Position numbers and translations under genes: made by a program
From: Culturomica sp.
GTDB lineage: Bacteria > Bacteroidota > Bacteroidia > Bacteroidales > Marinifilaceae
Assembly (NCBI GenBank): GCA_031262745.1
Contig: JAISHE010000066.1
Location: 1-58,339 of the forward strand
DNA: 58,339 bases
Direction of reading: 5' to 3'
Shown here: positions 54,126 to 58,339 of the stretch, piece by piece
How positions within the stretch are numbered: the first letter of the stretch is position 1
Layout of the letters: every line of letters begins with the position of its first letter
Notes under the pieces: generated by a model
What the model was told of the DNA's origin: nothing
Seen by the model: the letters and a program-made list of their open reading frames with translations, nothing else
Database searches by the model: none

Positions 54126-55217
54126 ATGACGCTTGATCATCCCGAAAATTCTCCGGAATACGAAGGATTAAAAGTTAATAAAGGTATTCCCCAACCTGAT
54201 GCGATGAGTCCCGACGTTTTCGATCGGATTCACCGCATCAAGAGGCGGGTACTCACGGTTGACGACTACGTTGAAGGTATTCTGAAAGCCGATATAAACA
54301 TTCTAAGTCAAGCCATCACGCTTGTAGAAAGTGCGAAAGATGAACACAAAGGCATGGCGCAGGATGTTATTAACCGCTGTCTTCCGTCTACGGGAAGATC
54401 TGTACGAATAGGCATTACGGGCGTACCCGGTGCAGGCAAAAGCACATTCATCGAAAGTTTCGGTAAATTTCTAACCTCTCAGGGACATAAAATTGCGGTA
54501 TTAGCGATTGATCCGAGTAGCGAGCGTTCAAAAGGGAGCATTCTCGGAGACAAAACCCGCATGGAAGAATTGGCATCCGATCCGAATGCCTACATTCGCC
54601 CTTCCCCATCCGCCGGTTCGCTCGGTGGCGTGGCACGCAAAACCCGTGAGGCAATGTTTCTGTGCGAGGCTGCCGGTTATGACATCATTTTAATCGAAAC
54701 CGTAGGCGTCGGACAAAGCGAAATCGCCGTACATTCTATGGTCGACTTTTTCCTTTTAATACAAATTGCCGGCGCAGGCGATGAATTACAGGGCATCAAA
54801 CGCGGCATTATGGAAATGGCGGACACCATTGTCATTAACAAAGCCGACGGCTCAAACGTTCAAAGAGCCGAATTGTCGAAATCCCAACTTCAAACGGCTC
54901 TCCACTTTTTTCCGCCTCATGAGTCGGGAGTGGAACCGAAGGTGCTCACCGCTTCCGCCTACGAGAAAAAGGGTATTAAAGAAATATGGGATAACATTTT
55001 GGAATACTGCAATAAAACGCAGCAAAACGGTTACTTTGAAAGTAAAAGAGGCGAACAATCGAAATATTGGATGTATGAAACCATTAACGAACAATTGCGC
55101 GACCGCTTCTACTCCAAACAAAAGGAACGTATTAAGGTGGAAGAACAAAGAGTTATAAACAACGAAATCAGCTCTTTCACGGCGGCTTTTGAATTGTTGG
55201 ACGATTACTTTAAGTAA
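54126..55217 (+). CDS. meaB: MeaB/ArgK-type GTPase for methylmalonyl-CoA mutase
   Basis: MeaB is a G3E GTPase that loads and protects the B12 cofactor of methylmalonyl-CoA mutase. Walker A GVPGAGKST, LAIDPSSERSKGSILGDKTRM, the switch segment IETVGVGQSE and the base motif NKAD are present. The open frame starts at 54060 within ppdK, but family alignment supports the ATG at 54126 (363 residues, MTLDHPENSPEYEGL). The mutase genes are not in the window. Together with PpdK this points to succinate/propionate fermentation. Confidence 0.94.
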   Translation: MTLDHPENSPEYEGLKVNKGIPQPDAMSPDVFDRIHRIKRRVLTVDDYVEGILKADINILSQAITLVESAKDEHKGMAQDVINRCLPSTGRSVRIGITGVPGAGKSTFIESFGKFLTSQGHKIAVLAIDPSSERSKGSILGDKTRMEELASDPNAYIRPSPSAGSLGGVARKTREAMFLCEAAGYDIILIETVGVGQSEIAVHSMVDFFLLIQIAGAGDELQGIKRGIMEMADTIVINKADGSNVQRAELSKSQLQTALHFFPPHESGVEPKVLTASAYEKKGIKEIWDNILEYCNKTQQNGYFESKRGEQSKYWMYETINEQLRDRFYSKQKERIKVEEQRVINNEISSFTAAFELLDDYFK

Positions 55218-55276
55218 TTATTCATCCCATTTAGGAGCTAAGTCTGATTTTTGTTATATCTTTGGCACGCCAAAAA

Positions 55277-55367
55277 GGAAAGATGCAGGAGTGGCTGAAC
55301 TGGCTCGCCTGGAAAGCGGGTAAACCCCAAAAGGGTTTCGGGGGTTCGAATCCCCCTCTTTCCGCCA
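55277..55367 (+). tRNA. tRNA-Ser (anticodon GGA)
   Basis: The cloverleaf starts GGAAAGATGCAGGAGTGGC, has anticodon loop CTGGAAA, a long class II variable arm (ACCCCAAAAGGGT) and T arm GGGGGTTCGAATCCCCC. The acceptor GGAAAGA pairs with TCTTTCC, with discriminator G and an encoded CCA (55365-55367). Confidence 0.95.
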
Positions 55368-55402
55368 AGAAACATTGGATTTTTCAATAAATTACAAAAA
55401 TT

Positions 55403-55450
55403 ACACCCGTTTTTACACCCAATAAGTGTGAAGCGGGTGTTTTTCTTTTT
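55403..55450 (+). terminator. Intrinsic terminator after tRNA-Ser
   Basis: ACACCCG (55403-55409) pairs with CGGGTGT (55434-55440), with an inner ACAC/GTGT stem, followed by TTTTCTTTTT. Confidence 0.75.
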
Positions 55451-55462
55451 GGGGGAGGGAAA

Positions 55463-55491
55463 TCAAACCGTGACGAATTGTCACGGTTTGA
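55463..55491. repeat. Perfect 12-bp inverted repeat before the tandem array
   Basis: TCAAACCGTGAC and GTCACGGTTTGA flank the 5-nt loop GAATT. It lies between the tRNA-Ser terminator and the 21-bp array. It is not followed by a T-run, so a protein-binding site is as likely as a terminator. Confidence 0.8.
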
Positions 55492-55504
55492 AAATGCCCC
55501 GACG

Positions 55505-55651
55505 GATTGTCGACAGCATTTCAAAGATTGTCGACAGCATTTCAAAAATTGTCGACAGCATTACAAAGATTGTCCACCGGATTGGGAATATCGTATACCG
55601 GATTGGAAATATCGTATACCTGATTGGAAATATCGTATACCCCAAAGAAAA
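55505..55651. repeat. Seven-unit 21-bp tandem array
   Basis: Units start at 55505, 55526, 55547, 55568, 55589, 55610 and 55631. The first three are near-copies with a central GTCGAC; the last three share TATCGTATACC with a GTATAC palindrome; the fourth is a hybrid. The array can be read as a peptide on the plus strand (an open frame 55428-55655) with the heptad pattern IVDSISK x3 then IVxxIGN x3. It ends about 14 bp before the -33 element of the fimbrillin-type gene. Whether it is protein-coding or a binding array is unknown. Confidence 0.85.
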
Positions 55652-55664
55652 ATAAATACATCTT

Positions 55665-55696
55665 TTTGTATATGTATAACAAATATCTTACATTTG
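55665..55696 (+). promoter_or_regulatory. Promoter of the fimbrillin/FISUMP lipoprotein gene
   Basis: TTTG (55665-55668) and TACATTTG (55689-55696) are 20 nt apart. The leader is about 42 nt. Confidence 0.7.
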
Positions 55697-55742
55697 TAGC
55701 GTGTTCACATATAAGAAGTAATGCAGACAAATAAAAAATCTA

Positions 55743-57995
55743 ATGAAACAATCTCCGATATTCTACCTTTCAACCCTTAGTATTGTGATATTCATAAGCC
55801 TTATGTGCATGATTGCATGCAATGAAGACGGCTTCAATCACAATGATGATCAAAACAATGATATTGTTGCTTTTAATGCTGTTTTTGATGCGGATGCCAT
55901 ATCCACAAGGGCATCCGACACGATTTGGGCACGTGGAGACGGCATAGGGGTGTTCACTCTTTCCGCCGGTACAAACAATGTTGTCGACACGAATAAGGCT
56001 TACGTAACCATCGCCGGCGACGGTAAATTTACTCATGCGTCCGAGAACGATGCCATTTACTATCCCGTGGATCCGGGTGAAAGAATAGATTTCATTGCCT
56101 ACTATCCCTACAAAAGCGGACAAACTTTCGGGAATAACCACATCAATATTGTAAACCAAGCCGTGCAGGAAGATATTGATTTCTTGTACAGCAACAATGC
56201 GACGGACGTCGGCAAATCCTCTACGGCAGTTCCATTGTCGTTTTCTCATGTGTTGTCTAAAATGGTTATGACGGTGAAACCCGGTTATCTTATTGACAGC
56301 CTTACGGGGTTATCGGTGAAATTCATAGGTATGAACACCTCTGCCGATGTAAACTTGGCTACGGGTGTCGTCGGTAATAAGGATAGTGTTGACTATATTG
56401 TTGCCAAAGAAATCACTACGCCCACTGCTTCCGTCAAGAACGGCGTTTATGAAGCAATTCTTTTGCCGGACACTCTGGGTGAGGCAGCTGTTGTGTTTAC
56501 ACTTAGAGACACTACATACTTTTGGTACATTACCGAGAGTATTCCTCACCTATCGTCAGCAAAGAAATATGTGTACACGATAACAATTAATAGCGGCGAA
56601 GTGGAAGTGGAATTCACCCAAAACACTATTGACGAATGGGATAGTGCCGGTGTTAATCGTGATGATTATTTAATCACCGTCGAAAAAGATTCGTTACATT
56701 TGCCCGGAACTGCTTCCGAAGTTAACAAATGTAAGGTTTCCTCCAATTCTCCTTCCGTACCCACAATAGCTTTATCAAATTCTCCCGACAGTGTAACCGT
56801 TAGTAAGCCTGACTGGATAACCGACCTAAGTATTTCATCAACAGGTAATGCGGCAAACGGTTGGACTAATTACGTATTGACTTTCGGAACTACAGTCAAC
56901 GAAACATCCTCCGTCCGCACGGGATATATACATTTAATCTTAGACGGAGAAACAATTACCGTTATCAAAGTGGAGCAAGGGGCAATCGGAGCTAATAGCT
57001 ATATCTTGGCTCCCGGATCTGCGGGTATTGAAATTCCCGTAGCTCGCGCGGTCTACTATGGCGGAGCATCGGGAAATGCGAGGTTTGATACCCAAATAAT
57101 ATGGGATGATAATGATGCTCTTTCCGGAAAACCTACCATTTCGGGTGTAGGTGAAGATGCAAGGTTAAAGGTAACTCCTTCTCTTTATGAAGGTAATGCA
57201 GTGGTTGCCGTCATAGATGAGGATAGTGTCATTCGTTGGTCTTACCATATATGGGTAACAGGTTATGACCCGAATACCGATGGTGCCACCTTCACCAACA
57301 CGTGGAACACAAACAACAATGGTGCAAACTTCGTGTTTATGGATCGTAACTTGGGTGCTAAGAATACGGACAGAAGTGAGGATTCTTACGGCTTATTTTA
57401 CCAATGGGGCAGGAAAGACCCCTTCCCTTCTCCGAGTTATTATGGTGTGCGGACGTTACCCGGTCCTGTTTCTATTTCCGATGCTATTCGTAATCCGGAT
57501 GTGTTCTACACGGGAGTGCAGAGCAGTGGTGATCCGGCTACGGCTCAGGATTGGCTTTCTGTCTCTAACCCAAACTTATGGAATGATACAGACGGCTGTA
57601 AAACCGTATATGACCCCTGTCCTGCCGGTTGGCGAGTGCCTGCTTTCAATGGTAATATTATTCGCGATAACTCTCCGTGGAAGGGCTTTAGTGATGCCGG
57701 TGGTGGTGCGGGAGCGTCTGCCGGGGCTGTCTATTGGGGTGATGCGTCTATTGGCGGAATTACTTGGGGCGAAAATGCCAAATATCCGGCTGCAGGCTAT
57801 CGCTCGCACATTGATGGAACAGTGGACAAGCAAGGTGGACCCTACGACTCCTATGGTTACTACTGGTCGGCTTCGCCCAAAGAAGGCTTTACTACCCGTG
57901 CGGGCGGAATGGTTTTCTTCGATACCGGCGATGTTCGTGTTGCCGCCCACACGTACAAAGCAAACGGTTTGTCTGTGCGTTGCGTAAAGGAATAG
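55743..57995 (+). CDS. Fimbrillin-type lipoprotein with BACON-like and FISUMP-like domains
   Basis: A lipoprotein signal peptide ends MIAC26. Residues about 35-300 look like a fimbrillin family domain, with the STRASDTIWARGDGIGVF motif typical of Bacteroidales Mfa/FimA-related proteins, where Arg-specific cleavage can release the donor strand. A BACON-like beta domain follows (about 315-415, ITVEKDSLHLPG...GYIHLILDGETITVIKVEQG). The C-terminal half carries FISUMP-like motifs (FVFMDRNLGAKN, FYQWGRKDPFP, YDPCPAGWRVP, GYYWSASP, GLSVRCVKE). A surface adhesin or pilus tip is plausible. A second lipoprotein gene follows after 15 bp. Confidence 0.85.
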   Translation: MKQSPIFYLSTLSIVIFISLMCMIACNEDGFNHNDDQNNDIVAFNAVFDADAISTRASDTIWARGDGIGVFTLSAGTNNVVDTNKAYVTIAGDGKFTHASENDAIYYPVDPGERIDFIAYYPYKSGQTFGNNHINIVNQAVQEDIDFLYSNNATDVGKSSTAVPLSFSHVLSKMVMTVKPGYLIDSLTGLSVKFIGMNTSADVNLATGVVGNKDSVDYIVAKEITTPTASVKNGVYEAILLPDTLGEAAVVFTLRDTTYFWYITESIPHLSSAKKYVYTITINSGEVEVEFTQNTIDEWDSAGVNRDDYLITVEKDSLHLPGTASEVNKCKVSSNSPSVPTIALSNSPDSVTVSKPDWITDLSISSTGNAANGWTNYVLTFGTTVNETSSVRTGYIHLILDGETITVIKVEQGAIGANSYILAPGSAGIEIPVARAVYYGGASGNARFDTQIIWDDNDALSGKPTISGVGEDARLKVTPSLYEGNAVVAVIDEDSVIRWSYHIWVTGYDPNTDGATFTNTWNTNNNGANFVFMDRNLGAKNTDRSEDSYGLFYQWGRKDPFPSPSYYGVRTLPGPVSISDAIRNPDVFYTGVQSSGDPATAQDWLSVSNPNLWNDTDGCKTVYDPCPAGWRVPAFNGNIIRDNSPWKGFSDAGGGAGASAGAVYWGDASIGGITWGENAKYPAAGYRSHIDGTVDKQGGPYDSYGYYWSASPKEGFTTRAGGMVFFDTGDVRVAAHTYKANGLSVRCVKE

Positions 57996-58010
57996 AAAAA
58001 ATAAAATGAT

Positions 58011-58339
58011 ATGAGTTTACTAAAAAACATCAAATATTTGTTTATCCTCTTGATTTGTGCTTCTTGCGCAGATGAAGAACAGCGGAACAGTATGCAGGAA
58101 ACGAATGCAGTCAATTTTTCGGTTTCAGTTGCCGATTTGATTACTTCTCGTGCAACAAACGATGTTTGGGCTGCAGACGATGAAGTTGGTATTTATATGG
58201 TGCCGGCAATGGCAACCGACACCGACACCGCCGATTTCTCAACCTACTCACCGGAAAGCGTGAATGTGCCCTATCGGGTTCCTGCTGCCGGCACTTCCGT
58301 TGATTTGGTGGCTGTTTCCAATGCAATACTCTACCCCAC
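58011..58339 (+). CDS. Second fimbrillin-type lipoprotein, partial (runs off right edge)
   Basis: The frame MSLLKNIKYLFILLICASC is a lipoprotein signal peptide. It is followed by AVNFSVSVADLITSRATNDVWAADDEVGIYM, which matches the STRASDTIWARGDGIGVF region of the preceding protein. 109 codons are visible and the frame is still open at 58339. It is cotranscribed with the upstream gene, 15 bp away. This suggests a fimbria-like operon continuing to the right. Confidence 0.8.
   Translation, partial: MSLLKNIKYLFILLICASCADEEQRNSMQETNAVNFSVSVADLITSRATNDVWAADDEVGIYMVPAMATDTDTADFSTYSPESVNVPYRVPAAGTSVDLVAVSNAILYP

Noticed and set aside
55505..55651. CRISPR array
   Set aside because: Units are contiguous 21-bp tandem repeats with no unique spacers between them, and no cas genes are near.
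57265..57987. 240-residue open frame inside the fimbrillin-type gene
   Set aside because: It is a shifted-frame shadow of the FISUMP-like coding region, with low-complexity composition and no start context.

Overview
The window reads as chromosomal DNA of a low-to-moderate G+C member of the Bacteroidales (phylum Bacteroidota). The evidence is the gene content (FeoA-FeoB fusion, Bacteroidota-type FtsL, long MraY, putative porin family, fimbrillin-type lipoproteins, FISUMP and SUMF1 domain surface proteins) and the repeated promoter pattern TTTG - about 19-21 nt - TAnnTTTG used by the Bacteroidota primary sigma factor. TGA is used as a stop. No family or species can be named from this sequence alone.

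Layout. 1-212 holds the N-terminus of a secreted protein (paralogue A) that runs off the left edge. 459-5504 is a leftward block: tRNA-Leu(TAG), trigger factor, an M16 peptidase, an O-methyltransferase, thymidylate synthase and a family 2 glycosyltransferase. 5586-13597 runs rightward: an unknown membrane protein, purB, an MsbA-like ABC exporter, queF, a FeoA-FeoB iron transporter and its small Cys-rich partner. 13587-16525 runs leftward (unknown protein, outer-membrane porin). 16746-21093 runs rightward: a DUF2975/HTH pair, then a periplasmic M16 pair with one active and one inactive subunit. 21218-22899 is a leftward AbiE type IV toxin-antitoxin operon of somewhat higher G+C. 23403-29141 holds two large secreted paralogues (B and C) with SUMF1 and FISUMP domains. 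29330-40605 is the leftward dcw cluster rsmH-ftsL-ftsI-murE-mraY-murD-ftsW-murG-murC, without mraZ before it and without ftsQ/ftsA/ftsZ after murC. 40638-47339 carries a Yip1-like protein, smpB, a CoA-transferase, a dGTPase, yqeY (opposite strand), dinD and a MATE exporter. 47373-51268 runs leftward: DoxX, a long PurF-like enzyme, a YbaK-type deacylase and a radical SAM protein. 51386-55217 is ppdK-meaB, followed by tRNA-Ser(GGA). The right end has an inverted repeat, a 21-bp tandem array and a fimbrillin/FISUMP lipoprotein gene, then the start of a second fimbrillin-type lipoprotein.

Most of the window is housekeeping: cell-wall precursor synthesis and septal synthesis, purine and queuosine pathways, iron uptake, and C3/C4 metabolism. 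The accessory signal lies in the surface proteins. Paralogues B and C are close relatives through most of their length, including a 110-bp block with no difference. Right after a shared CPDGWHIP motif they switch to unrelated-looking, G+C-rich C-terminal modules on a common C-type-lectin-like scaffold, and each gene is followed at once by perfect palindromes. This is the layout expected of a diversified ligand-binding protein, by a diversity-generating retroelement acting in trans or by cassette exchange. No reverse transcriptase or template repeat is in the window, so the mechanism is inference. A third member (A) sits at the left edge, and a fimbrillin protein with a FISUMP-like tail sits at the right edge behind the 21-bp repeat array.
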